Positions 46,346 to 55,757 of a DNA stretch of 64,000 nt are shown piece by piece (positions within the stretch are counted from its first letter, which is position 1; every line of letters begins with the position of its first letter). Source of the DNA: Candidatus Methylomirabilota bacterium (GTDB taxonomy: Bacteria > Methylomirabilota > Methylomirabilia > Methylomirabilales > Methylomirabilaceae); NCBI GenBank assembly GCA_028870115.1, contig JAGWQH010000097.1:1-64000 (forward strand), written 5' to 3'. The position numbers and the translations under genes were made by a program. The notes under the pieces were generated by a model. The model was given only the letters and a program-made list of their open reading frames with translations, did no database searches and had not been told where the DNA came from.

Positions 46346-47406
46346 GGGTGCGTTGTCCGTCGCCACAACAGGCCCGCAACCAGGATCCCTAAAAGAAGAT
46401 GGACCCACCAGATACCAGGAACGGTGCCCACCACCCCCTTCTCAACCCATGTCCTCGCCATCATATTCAGATTATAAAACGTGGCATAGCTTACCACCGA
46501 CACGAACAACTTGGCATACTTACCTTGGCGTGGCTTGGCGCGGCTGAGGGGGAAGCCCAACAATCCCATCAGCAAGGCGGCTATCGGGGTTGAGAGTCGC
46601 CATTGAAACTCCGCGATATCTTTGGACAACACTGAGCGAGCTAACTGCCAGGTAGGGGCAGCTTTTCGCCGGTACTCCTCTAAAAGGACCTTTGCCTTTT
46701 CCCACTCTAGAATCAACTCGTCGGATCTGGCCTGTCTGACCACGCCACGATCTCGAGAGAGCTCATAGGTCAGCGCGCTGGAGCAGACCAGAGTCCGACT
46801 GGCACCCGCTTCTGTAGGTTCGGGGTAATAGGCCTCTTCTGCCCAGATGAGCCGAACCCGATCCTCCGAACGAGACTGGATAAAGACCTTGTGCATTCGG
46901 CCGCTGTTCGGGTCGCGCTGTTGAAAGAACAAGACAGTGCCTGAGGAGTTTTCGTAGAAGTGACCCGGCTGCATATCGTTCAGATCAACGTCCGCGACCG
47001 CCTCGCGCTCCAGGCGATAGCGGTTTGCGTTGGCCCATGGTCGTACATAGATAGACAGAAAGGCCACGAGTCCCGCCACGACGAGAGACCCCGCGAACAC
47101 AATGCGTATGATCCGTGCCGGACTTACACCGGAACCGAAGATGGCGGTCATTTCAGAATCGGTGTAGAGACGTCCCAGCGTCACGACAACCGATAGGTGC
47201 AGCGCGACCGGCAACAGGATCTCCAACGCGACAGCGGCCCTGACCAGGACCAGCGGCATGACACTTTGGAAGGGCATGAGGCCGTCGGCTACTCGGTTCA
47301 GGTAACGGATGGCGGTAAAATTGGCAAAGAGCAATAACAGCCCGCCGCAAAAAACGATGAGTGGCTTGGCGATCTCTCGGGTCAGATATCGATCGAGTAT
47401 CAACAT
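46342..47406 (-). CDS. lptF: LPS export permease LptF
   Basis: 354 residues beginning MLILDRYLTREIAKPLIVFC, with LPVALHLSVVVTLGRLYTDSEMTAIFGSGVSP, the characteristic coupling helix of LptF. Six membrane spans flank a periplasmic domain. lptF and lptG are adjacent and coupled. No other lpt gene is in the window. Together they show the host makes LPS. Confidence 0.92.
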   Translation of the reverse strand: MLILDRYLTREIAKPLIVFCGGLLLLFANFTAIRYLNRVADGLMPFQSVMPLVLVRAAVALEILLPVALHLSVVVTLGRLYTDSEMTAIFGSGVSPARIIRIVFAGSLVVAGLVAFLSIYVRPWANANRYRLEREAVADVDLNDMQPGHFYENSSGTVLFFQQRDPNSGRMHKVFIQSRSEDRVRLIWAEEAYYPEPTEAGASRTLVCSSALTYELSRDRGVVRQARSDELILEWEKAKVLLEEYRRKAAPTWQLARSVLSKDIAEFQWRLSTPIAALLMGLLGFPLSRAKPRQGKYAKLFVSVVSYATFYNLNMMARTWVEKGVVGTVPGIWWVHLLLGILVAGLLWRRTTHP

Positions 47407-47706
47407 AGGAATCTACGAAACGTCACACCTTTCCCTTTCAGGGTGTGATATAGTATCGTACCGCTGCCGGATTGCACAAGTCTGCTCTGTTTGAAGATAG
47501 GACCGCTCTCACCGTCTCGAGCATGCAGCCGCGAGTCCGTGAGAGGAGGATGTCAATGAGGTGTATCGCATGAAGCGCAGGCTGGGACGATGTCTGCTCC
47601 CGCTCATGGCAGAGATTCCAACATGTCTCACCCGGAGGGACAGTAATCCGAGAATAAATCGGCCCCTCGCTGAAAAGCGTTACATGAACAGGAGGCCTGT
47701 GCAACG
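47407..47706. other. Divergent intergenic region with inverted repeat
   Basis: 300 bases with the inverted repeat TCACACC (47423-47429) / GGTGTGA (47442-47448) just upstream of lptF, which could be an operator. No gene supported. Confidence 0.35.
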
Positions 47707-48612
47707 GTGAGAGATGGTTGCGACATACACCCAGGACGGCCGGTAGCCAAAGGCGAGACAGCCAATCGCTGCAACCTTGTTGTTCACCCCCTTCACGGCG
47801 CCGTTAGTAACCCGGATACGGATGCCGGTCAGTACACTGTTGAGGTAAATCCGGGGCATCCGAGCGAGTTGCTGGAAGGGCTCCGGCCGGCTGGAGCTGG
47901 CGCGGCAGAGCCACTGGCGAGGAAGGATACAGCAAAGAAAACCCACGAACGCGTTAATGATATTTTGTTGGGCCCGCTGGAAAGGCCGGTGTTGCAGTTG
48001 CTTTGCCGGCATATGCCCGCGTGGATCAATCCTGATATACTCACAGCCATGGGCGTCGGCGGCGGCCTTATCATCGCTTTCGGCTATTGGCTCAGTAATT
48101 TCGATAAGAATTTCTTATGGCTGGTAGATTTCGGATTTGTCGTCAATTGGTTGGGAGACAGTCTGGACGGCACCCTGGCGCGATATCGAAAAATCGAACG
48201 ATTCAAGTATGGATATTTTATTGATCATACGGTAGATACTTTTACTCAAACCATGGTTTGCATCGGCTTAGGGTTATCGCCGTTCGTCGATTTTAATTAC
48301 GCCATGCTGGCACTGGTCAGCTACTTGCAACTTGGGATTTTGACATATGTGCGTACGGCGGTTACGGGTGTTTTTAAGGTGTCTTACGGTAAAATCGGGC
48401 CCACAGAAGTTCGTGTCATTGTTGTCGGTGTGAATGCGGTTTTTTATTTCGCCAGCAATCCGATGATTCATTTGTTAGTTATCAATATCTCGCTTTTTGA
48501 TTTAATCATTCTTAGCATTGCCGTAGCGTTTTTTATTCATTATATCGTCGTTACGCTGCAACAGGCTGCGGCTTTAAGCAAACAAGATGGGTCCAGAAAA
48601 AAGTGCGCGTAG
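47707..48612 (+). CDS. CDP-alcohol phosphatidyltransferase
   Basis: 301 residues from a GTG with AGGAGG upstream. The first 75 residues are an odd, Pro/Gly-rich extension, and the true start may be further in. The CDP-OH-P motif reads GDSLDGTLARY through YGYFIDHTVD, with D151, D154, D173 and D177 in the required spacing. Six membrane helices follow. These enzymes attach an alcohol to a CDP-activated lipid or polyol. From about 48,030 on, base composition is markedly AT-richer than the flanks. Confidence 0.88.
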   Translation: MRDGCDIHPGRPVAKGETANRCNLVVHPLHGAVSNPDTDAGQYTVEVNPGHPSELLEGLRPAGAGAAEPLARKDTAKKTHERVNDILLGPLERPVLQLLCRHMPAWINPDILTAMGVGGGLIIAFGYWLSNFDKNFLWLVDFGFVVNWLGDSLDGTLARYRKIERFKYGYFIDHTVDTFTQTMVCIGLGLSPFVDFNYAMLALVSYLQLGILTYVRTAVTGVFKVSYGKIGPTEVRVIVVGVNAVFYFASNPMIHLLVINISLFDLIILSIAVAFFIHYIVVTLQQAAALSKQDGSRKKCA

Positions 48613-48854
48613 TGTGCGCTTGCAGTCTTGTAGGTCTGCAGTCTGCACGAATGTGTCAGTATTTACGCAACGAGCCTCGCGCCACAGATCATCAGTCAAG
48701 AATCAAGGAAGAAGTGTCACCTGCCGGGCGTCCGTGGCAAGCGGAAAGCGCTCCAACGGATGCTTCCCTTACTGGTCACTTTGAGGCAAAGCTTCATGCG
48801 TGTATTTCAGAAGAACATGCTTTGAATTGCGGAGTTTTAGTAGACAATGAATGA
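48603..48854 (+). CDS. Possible small protein of 83 residues
   Basis: A GTG-started frame that overlaps the end of the phosphatidyltransferase and the start of the next gene. It fills the 234-base gap between them without recognisable domain. Coupling of both ends supports it; lack of conservation data does not. Confidence 0.3.
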   Translation: MRVVCACSLVGLQSARMCQYLRNEPRATDHQSRIKEEVSPAGRPWQAESAPTDASLTGHFEAKLHACISEEHALNCGVLVDNE

Positions 48855-50334
48855 ATGTATTACGCAAGCTGTTCTCATTGCTCTAAATGCAGGACCTGTC
48901 GGCGCTACATACGATTCTGTATATGGCGGGGAAACGCTTTTAAATCGAGCCTTAATAGCCATGTCCAAAGCAGGCATACGACTGGCTAAAATTATTTGTT
49001 CTGACGGTCAGCGGGAACAAATTGAATCAATAATAAATTCGGTTCGAAAACGGATTGCTCTTGAATATGAAGTTTCAGAATTGAGATCCGATGAAATGTT
49101 ATCGAAAAGAATTTCCTGTATCGTCGGGAAATGGGATGATTCCTTTTTGATATTCGAAACGGATAAAATTGTACATCCGACATTTTTTGAGCAGGCTGCG
49201 AAAATCCATTCACAGCAAAAACCTTTGCTGATTGCGTACAAAAATGTTTGGTCGGATAACGGGCAGGTTGCGTTTGCTGAGCCATTTACTGAGAAATTCA
49301 AGGTAATCTTTAGCAATCCGAACGCATTTACGAAAATTGCTTTAAGTAAAAACGCTTTTCAGAATGCTACGTTTGATTGTGCCGAATCTCATTCCGTCGA
49401 GATTTCACCCGATTTAAAAAATGGCGTCTTCAGTACAGACATTGTCGTATGCCGTCGATCCGATGTACACAATATAGCCTTCAAGAATTTCGCTGAAATG
49501 ATCCAACGATGGAACGAAAAACATGTGCTTACCATAGGGTTCTTGGAAAGAGCTTGGTGGCTGAAAGTTACCGGAAGGGAAGGTAAAGCGCAGCTCACAG
49601 AATTGTTTTGGAGAATTGCTTTTAAGGAAATCAGCGGAGAATTTTCAAAACTCGTGAATTCCAAACTTTCTAAGCCGATGACATTTCTTTTTGTTCGCCT
49701 TGGATTCAGTCCGAATGTGATCAGCCTCATCCAGCTTATTCTGCTGCTGGTATCTTCGTCATTTTTATTAGTCAATCGGTATTGGGCGATGCTTGTATTC
49801 GCCATCGTATGGCAATTCGCCGCAGGGGTTTTAGACCGGTGCGATGGCGAGACGGCGCGCGTGCGTAATTATGAATCGGAGGCCGGAGGCCGATTCGACA
49901 TGCTGATTGATGATCTACGATTCGGTTTTCCTTTTGTTTTTTTGACGATTGCGCATTATCGACAATATCCGCAAGAGCTCAATTATGTGTTGATGGCTGC
50001 TGCAACGGCTATCTGGTATTGCACCGCGGCAGTCTTTCACAATCGCTTTCTGCGCCGCGCCGGCTACGTCAGCCATCAAGCCATGGGAGTAGATTTTCTG
50101 AAAACGCAGGAAAGCGCCTGGTTAAAATTCTACCAACGGATTCAGCCGTTCATCAAAGGCGACATCCGAACGTTTTATATTTTTCTTGTGACTTTTCTCG
50201 GTCACAAAAATGTTATCTTCTGGATGCTGATGGCGTATGCCTGGCCATTGGGCGCTCAATATCTTTTTACCATAAAGAAGTTTCGGCTCCTGTCCGAGAG
50301 AGTATGGGCACCTCACCTCGAGTCACCGTCCTGA
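48847..50334 (+). CDS. Fusion: degenerate nucleotidyltransferase domain + CDP-alcohol phosphotransferase
   Basis: 495 residues. The layout is that of bifunctional inositol-phosphate cytidylyltransferase / di-myo-inositol-phosphate synthase (IPCT-DIPPS). The N-terminal half has a Rossmann-like opening, AVLIALNAGPVGATYDSVYGGETLLNRALIA, but not the usual G-x-G-x-R nucleotide loop. The C-terminal half carries the intact CDP-OH-P motif, VLDRCDGETARV to GGRFDMLIDD (D330, D333, D351, D355), and several membrane spans. The N-terminal enzyme activity is therefore doubtful, and a separate nucleotidyltransferase lies at 54881. Codons are AT-rich. Confidence 0.78.
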   Translation: MNECITQAVLIALNAGPVGATYDSVYGGETLLNRALIAMSKAGIRLAKIICSDGQREQIESIINSVRKRIALEYEVSELRSDEMLSKRISCIVGKWDDSFLIFETDKIVHPTFFEQAAKIHSQQKPLLIAYKNVWSDNGQVAFAEPFTEKFKVIFSNPNAFTKIALSKNAFQNATFDCAESHSVEISPDLKNGVFSTDIVVCRRSDVHNIAFKNFAEMIQRWNEKHVLTIGFLERAWWLKVTGREGKAQLTELFWRIAFKEISGEFSKLVNSKLSKPMTFLFVRLGFSPNVISLIQLILLLVSSSFLLVNRYWAMLVFAIVWQFAAGVLDRCDGETARVRNYESEAGGRFDMLIDDLRFGFPFVFLTIAHYRQYPQELNYVLMAAATAIWYCTAAVFHNRFLRRAGYVSHQAMGVDFLKTQESAWLKFYQRIQPFIKGDIRTFYIFLVTFLGHKNVIFWMLMAYAWPLGAQYLFTIKKFRLLSERVWAPHLESPS

Positions 50335-51341
50335 TCCCGGTCCATAACCGCGAGCAGCATGTCGCCGCAGCAATCGAGAGCATCCTCGCCCAGAGCTTCA
50401 CCGACTTCGAACTCCTGCTTATCGACGACGGCTCTACCGACGGCAGCGTAGGAATCATGCGGTCGTATACGGCCGACCCCCGTGTGCGGCTAGCGTGTAA
50501 TGCGCATAACCTCGGTATACCGAGGACGCGCAACAGGGGCATTGATCTGGCCCGTGGTGAATATATCGCGATGCTGGACAGCGACGACTGGGCCTATCCG
50601 ACCAGGTTGGAGAAGCAGGTGGCCTTTCTTGACCGCCACAGCGACTTTGCGGTGGTGGGGGCCTGGGCCACGGAGATGGATGAGAACGGCCGATCCTTGA
50701 GAAGGGTCAAGATATTGCCCGTCTTACCAGGAGAGTTGCAGTCGCGGCTGCTGTTTACCTCCTGTCATCACCATTCTTCAATTATGGCCAGGACCGCCGT
50801 CTTGCAGGAGTATCGATACCGCGAACAGAATGCGGTTTGCGAAGACGTTGACCTCTTTGTTCGCCTTGCCAGAAAATATAAGCTCGGTAACCTACCCACA
50901 ATCCTGCTGCGTCGCAGGGTACACGCCAGCGGCATTACACGTGAAAAGGCGCAGTTGGTGAAGGAGAAAAACCTGGAAATTATTAGCGCTCAGCTTGCCG
51001 AGCTGGGCGTCGAGTTCACCCCTGCTGACCTGGAGCGCCACTTTCTCTTGCTGCGCATGGACAGGTTGGCGTCGACCCCTGACCGAACGTATATCGAGTG
51101 GGCCAACGCCTGGTTGCTCAAGCTGCAAGCGGCCAACCAACATGCCTTGCGTTATCCCGAACGTCCGTTGGCACGGATGGTGGGCGAGATATGGTGTGTG
51201 GTGTGCTGGCATGCCTTGACCGGCATGGGTTGGAGTGCCTGGAAATACTTCCGGGAGTCACCGTTAAGCAAAGAGGGGTGGTCGAGTGTGAGGATGTATC
51301 TTGTTCTACTGGCTTTCAGACACCTACCCCGGGATATCTGA
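50304..51341 (+). CDS. GT2 family glycosyltransferase, copy 1
   Basis: 345 residues from the ATG at 50304 (MGTSPRVTVLIPVHNREQ); the frame extends upstream inside the preceding gene, which it overlaps by 31 bases. GT-A fold: LLIDDGSTDGS, NLGIPRTRNRGIDLARGEYIAMLDSDDW (the DxD-type metal motif) and NAVCEDVDLFVRLA. The donor sugar is unknown. It has the GC-rich composition of the rest of the cluster, unlike the gene before it. It is a close duplicate of the next gene. Confidence 0.88.
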   Translation: MGTSPRVTVLIPVHNREQHVAAAIESILAQSFTDFELLLIDDGSTDGSVGIMRSYTADPRVRLACNAHNLGIPRTRNRGIDLARGEYIAMLDSDDWAYPTRLEKQVAFLDRHSDFAVVGAWATEMDENGRSLRRVKILPVLPGELQSRLLFTSCHHHSSIMARTAVLQEYRYREQNAVCEDVDLFVRLARKYKLGNLPTILLRRRVHASGITREKAQLVKEKNLEIISAQLAELGVEFTPADLERHFLLLRMDRLASTPDRTYIEWANAWLLKLQAANQHALRYPERPLARMVGEIWCVVCWHALTGMGWSAWKYFRESPLSKEGWSSVRMYLVLLAFRHLPRDI

Positions 51342-51402
51342 AGTATGGTCAGGCCGGCATGCTGACCCGTTGTGAACAGCGCGAGAGCAGAAGGTCTTTG
51401 AT

Positions 51403-52440
51403 GTGAGCATCTCACCTCGAGTCACCGTCCTGATCCCGGTCTATAACCGCGAGAAGTATGTCGCCGCAGCGATTGAGAGCATCCTCGTCCAGAGCTTCAC
51501 CAACTTCGAACTCCTCCTCATTGACGACGGCTCCACCGACGACAGCGTGGAGGTCCTGCAGTCGTATACGACGGACCCCCGTGTGCGGCTGGTGTGCAAT
51601 GAGCATAACCTCGGTATACCGAAGACGCGCAACAGGGGCATTGATCTGGCCTGTGGTGAGTATATCGCGATGCTGGACAGCGACGACTGGGCCTATCCGA
51701 CCAGGTTGGAGAAGCAGGTGGCCTTTCTTGACCGCCACAGCGACTTTGCGGTGGTGGGGGCCTGGGCGACGGAGATGGATGAGACAGGCCGATCCTTGAG
51801 CAGGGACAAGAGACGGTTTGTCTCGCCAGGAGAGTTGCAATCACGACTGCTGTTTCGATGTAGTCTTTGCACTTCTTCGATCATGACCAGAAAAGCCATT
51901 TTACAAGACTACGGGTACCGCGAACAGTACGCGGTTTGCGAAGACTTTGACCTCTTTGTGCGTGTTGCCAAGCACTATAAGCTCGGCAACTTGCCCGAGA
52001 CCCTCGTGCGTAAAAGGACACACGCGGGTAACATTGGGCGCGAGAAGGCACAGTTGACGAAGGCCAAGAACCAGGAGATCGCGAGCGCGCAGCTTACTGA
52101 GCTTGGGGTCACGTTTACCGCGACCGACTTAGAGCGTCATTTTGTCCTTCCCCACATGACCAGGTTGCAGTTTACGCCGGACCGAGAGTATCTGGAGTGG
52201 ACCGACGCCTGGTTGCAAAAGCTGCAGAAAGTCAACCACCGCGTCCTGCGCTATCCCGCGCAGGCATTTACCCGGCTGGTGGGCCAGCTATGGGTTACCG
52301 CATGCTGGCGCGCTTCGGGAGGCATGGGGTGGGCAGCGTGGAAATACTTCTGGCAATCGCCGCTGAGCAGAGGAGCCTGGGCAAGCGTGAAGCAGAATCT
52401 ACTCTTTTCTATTTTCAGACGCCCTCTGTGGGAGACCTAG
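51403..52440 (+). CDS. GT2 family glycosyltransferase, copy 2
   Basis: 345 residues, same length as copy 1 and highly similar throughout (SPRVTVLIPVYNREKYVAAAIES, LDSDDWAYPTRLEKQVAFLD). The nucleotide sequences share stretches of about 100 identical bases (for example around 50562-50671 and 51660-51769), so the duplication is recent or homogenised by gene conversion. C-terminal halves differ more, suggesting different acceptors. Confidence 0.88.
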   Translation: MSISPRVTVLIPVYNREKYVAAAIESILVQSFTNFELLLIDDGSTDDSVEVLQSYTTDPRVRLVCNEHNLGIPKTRNRGIDLACGEYIAMLDSDDWAYPTRLEKQVAFLDRHSDFAVVGAWATEMDETGRSLSRDKRRFVSPGELQSRLLFRCSLCTSSIMTRKAILQDYGYREQYAVCEDFDLFVRVAKHYKLGNLPETLVRKRTHAGNIGREKAQLTKAKNQEIASAQLTELGVTFTATDLERHFVLPHMTRLQFTPDREYLEWTDAWLQKLQKVNHRVLRYPAQAFTRLVGQLWVTACWRASGGMGWAAWKYFWQSPLSRGAWASVKQNLLFSIFRRPLWET

Positions 52441-52446
52441 TGTTGC

Positions 52447-53646
52447 TTGGGGTTGTTCACTAACGTGGCCGAGGATCGCCGGCACCTGGCGCTGTTCATG
52501 CTCAGCCTGTCGGGAGGAGGAGCGCAGCGGGAAATGATGACACTGGCTCACGCCTTCGCGGCTCGGGGCCACAAGGTGGATCTTGTGGTAGTACGCTCAC
52601 AAGATCCACCTCGCCAGGAAATATCGCCTTTAGTGCGCCTGGTGGCCCTTGACCCTTGGTGGACGCACTTGCCACGGGTTACGAAAGGCCCCTGGGCGTT
52701 GGCGAGCATACCAGCTTTGGCACGCTATCTGCAGCGCGAGCGGCCGGCGGTCCTGCTATCATGTTGCCACCTCGTCAATGTTGCCGCCCCGTGGGCACGC
52801 GCTCTCGCCGGCGTCCGTACAAAGTTGGTCATAAGGGTTGGCCAGCATCTGTCCCGAGGTGCTGTGAACATACAAAGACGGTTTGAGCTCTGGCAGGCGC
52901 GCCTCTTTTACCCCAGGGCCGACGCGATCATCACCAATTCGTACGGTGTTGCGAATGACGTCCTCAGCGTCACAGGGTTGCCGCCCGAGCGCATCGCGAT
53001 GATCTATTGTCCGGTGGTGACGCCCGAGCTGCAAGAGAAGATGCGCGCTCCACTGGACCATCCCTGGTTTGTGCCAGGCGGCCCGCCAGTGTTGCTGGCA
53101 GTGGGGAGACTTGTAGCTCAAAAGGATTTCCAGACCCTGCTCAAGGCCTTTGCCCGGGTGCGGGCGGTGCGTCAGGCGCGGCTCGTCATCCTCGGGGAGG
53201 GAAAGAGACGGGCAAGGCTGGAAGTGCTGGCGCAGAAGCTGGGCGTGGCCGCCGATGTGGACCTACCGGGGTTTGCGCTCAATCCCTTCCCGTACATGGT
53301 ACGAGCCTCGGTCTTTGTGCTGTCCTCCGCCTGGGAAGGTTTCGGCATGGTTGTGGCCGAAGCCATGGCCTGTGGCTGCTCGGTAGTGAGTACGGACTGC
53401 CCGAGCGGTCCGGCGGAGATTCTGGACGGCGGTACCTACGGCCCGCTGGTGCCAGTGGGGGACGATGCGGCGCTGGCCAACGCCATTCTCTCGGTGCTGG
53501 AGACGCCGCCGGATCCGAACCGATTGCGCGCGCGGGCGGCCCTGTTCTCTGTAGATCATGCCGCCGATTGCTGTCTGGAGCTGTTGCTGGGGCTGTGCAA
53601 AGGAGAGCAACCGAAGAACATCATCTCGCATGAAAAAAGAAGATAG
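52447..53646 (+). CDS. GT4 family glycosyltransferase, copy 1
   Basis: 399 residues from a TTG at 52447 (a GTG at 52465 is the alternative). GT-B fold: LFMLSLSGGGAQREMMTLAHAFAARGHKVDLVV at the N-terminus, the C-terminal donor site VFVLSSAWEGFGMVVAEAMACGCSVVSTDCPSGPAEIL. It probably transfers a sugar from a nucleotide donor with retention of configuration. A close paralogue follows, overlapping by 17 bases. Confidence 0.88.
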   Translation: MGLFTNVAEDRRHLALFMLSLSGGGAQREMMTLAHAFAARGHKVDLVVVRSQDPPRQEISPLVRLVALDPWWTHLPRVTKGPWALASIPALARYLQRERPAVLLSCCHLVNVAAPWARALAGVRTKLVIRVGQHLSRGAVNIQRRFELWQARLFYPRADAIITNSYGVANDVLSVTGLPPERIAMIYCPVVTPELQEKMRAPLDHPWFVPGGPPVLLAVGRLVAQKDFQTLLKAFARVRAVRQARLVILGEGKRRARLEVLAQKLGVAADVDLPGFALNPFPYMVRASVFVLSSAWEGFGMVVAEAMACGCSVVSTDCPSGPAEILDGGTYGPLVPVGDDAALANAILSVLETPPDPNRLRARAALFSVDHAADCCLELLLGLCKGEQPKNIISHEKRR

Positions 53647-54796
53647 CAGGCACCTGGCCGTATTCATCTACGGCCTCTCTGGAAGCGGATCGGAGCGGCG
53701 CACGCTGACCCTTGCCCACGCCTTTGCTACTCGAGGCCACAAGGTGGATCTTGTGGTGGCCTGTTCGCAAGGTCCTCTTTACCGAGAACTCTCTCCCCTG
53801 GTGCGTCTGGTGGCCCTCGACCACCGCTGGAGGTGCTTACCATGGGCCGCAATGAATAAGTCCCGCTGGGCGTTGGCAAGCGTCGCAGCGTTGGCAAGCT
53901 ATCTACGACACGAACAGCCGGATGTTGTGCTGTCAGCAGCAAACCATGTCAACGATGCGGCCCTGTGGGCGCGGTATCTCGCCCGCGCCCGAACGAGGTT
54001 GGCGGTGAGGGTCAGCAACCATCTGTCCCCATCTGCTGTACACACGCAGAGTAAAAAACTCTTCCGGCCACAACTTGCAGGCCGGTTCTATCCCTGGGCC
54101 GACGCCATTATCGCCGTATCGGATGGCGTTGCGGATGACGTTGCTCGCGTTACCAGCTTGCCGCGTGAGCGCATCACGACGATCTACAATCCGGTGGTGA
54201 CACCCGAGTTGCAAGAGAAGGCGCGCGCTGCGCTCGATCACCCTTGGTTCGCCCCTGGTAGCCCGCCTGTCGTGTTGGGGGTGGGAAGGCTTGCAACGCA
54301 AAAAGATTTCTCGACCCTGCTTAGGGCCTTTGGTCTGGTGCGGGCCGTGCGGAAGGCACGGCTCATTATCCTGGGGGAGGGGAAAGAGCGCCCAGAATTA
54401 GAGGCCTTAACCAGGGGATTGGATATAGCTTCTGATGTGGCTCTACCTGGTTTTACACCAAATCCCTTTCCATACATGGCGCGGGCTTCACTCTTGGTGC
54501 TGTCCTCCGCCTGGGAAGGGCTCCCTGGCGTTCTGATTGAAGCCATGGCCTGCGGCTGTCCGGTGGTGAGTACAGACTGTCCAAGCGGTCCGGCGGAGAT
54601 TCTGGACGGCGGCACCTACGGCCCGCTGGTGCCAGTGGGGGACGATACGGCGCTGGCCAAGGCCATTCTCTCGGTGCTGGAGACGCCGCCCGACTCGGAG
54701 AGGCTGCGTACACAGGCTGCCCAGTTTTCTGTTGACCGTGCCACTGACCGATATCTGCAAGTGTTGCTTGAGCTGAGCGGCCTGCCAAAGTGCTAA
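53630..54796 (+). CDS. GT4 family glycosyltransferase, copy 2
   Basis: 388 residues from the ATG at 53630 (MKKEDSRHLAVFIYGLSGSG). Same architecture as copy 1, with LSSAWEGLPGVLIEAMACGCPVVSTDCPSGPAEIL. The last 250 bases are nearly identical to those of copy 1. The N-terminal halves are more diverged. It ends the rightward glycosyltransferase run; the next gene is on the other strand. Confidence 0.88.
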   Translation: MKKEDSRHLAVFIYGLSGSGSERRTLTLAHAFATRGHKVDLVVACSQGPLYRELSPLVRLVALDHRWRCLPWAAMNKSRWALASVAALASYLRHEQPDVVLSAANHVNDAALWARYLARARTRLAVRVSNHLSPSAVHTQSKKLFRPQLAGRFYPWADAIIAVSDGVADDVARVTSLPRERITTIYNPVVTPELQEKARAALDHPWFAPGSPPVVLGVGRLATQKDFSTLLRAFGLVRAVRKARLIILGEGKERPELEALTRGLDIASDVALPGFTPNPFPYMARASLLVLSSAWEGLPGVLIEAMACGCPVVSTDCPSGPAEILDGGTYGPLVPVGDDTALAKAILSVLETPPDSERLRTQAAQFSVDRATDRYLQVLLELSGLPKC

Positions 54797-54880
54797 ATCA
54801 GACCACAGGAGATTCGTTCTTATGACGGGGACTGCTGAGCCAATCCAGAGGGTCAAAGTGATTTGGCTTGCTGTATGTCC

Positions 54881-55678
54881 TTAAGTATCCCCTGACGGCG
54901 AGAACATTATTGCTTCTTCGGGCACCGTCCGCTCGCGGGCGAAATATGAGCGTGCCTTCGCAAGATCCTTTGGTGTGTCAATTTCCGTCCACCATAGCCC
55001 CTCAATTAACTCAGTCTCCATCGACAACGAGCCGGCCATACTACTGATGACGTCGTGATACCACTTGCGTAGGTTCGCAGGGTTCCGTATAGCTGTATCT
55101 AATGCGGCCCGAAAGGCCTCCACGCCCTTGCCTCGAAACACCATAAGGCCAACCGACTCGCCATCGATCTTAGGAACTGCCAACACTTTCCCCACCGCTT
55201 TAAGTCGGCCACCGCCGTCCAGCACTGTCTTCATATCGTCTTTATCGTACTCTGCCTTTTGATCAATGGCCAGGGTCACAGGACCCTTGTGGGAGGTGAG
55301 CACGCGACGCAGGACTTCCACATCAAAGAGGGTATCACCATTCAGCAGCATAAAGTCCTTTGTCATTTCGGGAATCGCCAGCCAGCATGTGACGAGAGTG
55401 TTGGTGGTCCTGAAGAAGGGGTTGTAACGGGTGTGGACCTCAAGGTTCTCCATCGGATGGGTGGCGAGGAAACGCTCAACCTTGTTAGCGCCGAAACCTA
55501 CCATAACGGTCACATGTTGAATACCGCACTGTGCCAACATGCGCAACTGCAACTCGAGCACCGGTCGTCCGGCGTCTATGGGGAGAAGGCACTTGGGCAA
55601 CTCTGCGGTCATGGGCAGCAGGCGCCGTCCACTGCCGGCGCTAAGAATAATAGCTGTTTCGGTTTGTTGCTGTTTCAT
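54881..55678 (-). CDS. Sugar-phosphate / phosphocholine-type nucleotidyltransferase
   Basis: 265 residues. The nucleotide loop LSAGSGRRLLPMTAELPKCLLPI, the metal motif LLNGDTLFD and ETELIEGLWWTEIDTPKDL are those of NTP_transferase proteins of the LicC/IPCT-like group, which make CDP-alcohols or sugar nucleotides. It may supply the CDP-activated substrate for the two CDP-alcohol transferases upstream, whose own nucleotidyltransferase domain looks damaged. It is transcribed leftward, next to the ceramide synthase-like gene. Confidence 0.82.
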   Translation of the reverse strand: MKQQQTETAIILSAGSGRRLLPMTAELPKCLLPIDAGRPVLELQLRMLAQCGIQHVTVMVGFGANKVERFLATHPMENLEVHTRYNPFFRTTNTLVTCWLAIPEMTKDFMLLNGDTLFDVEVLRRVLTSHKGPVTLAIDQKAEYDKDDMKTVLDGGGRLKAVGKVLAVPKIDGESVGLMVFRGKGVEAFRAALDTAIRNPANLRKWYHDVISSMAGSLSMETELIEGLWWTEIDTPKDLAKARSYFARERTVPEEAIMFSPSGDT

Positions 55679-55757
55679 GAAGAGTTAGTTTACCTTATGG
55701 CCGGTAGCCGTACAAGCATACAGTTCCAGAGGACAAGGTTGAACGGCTGACCATGAC

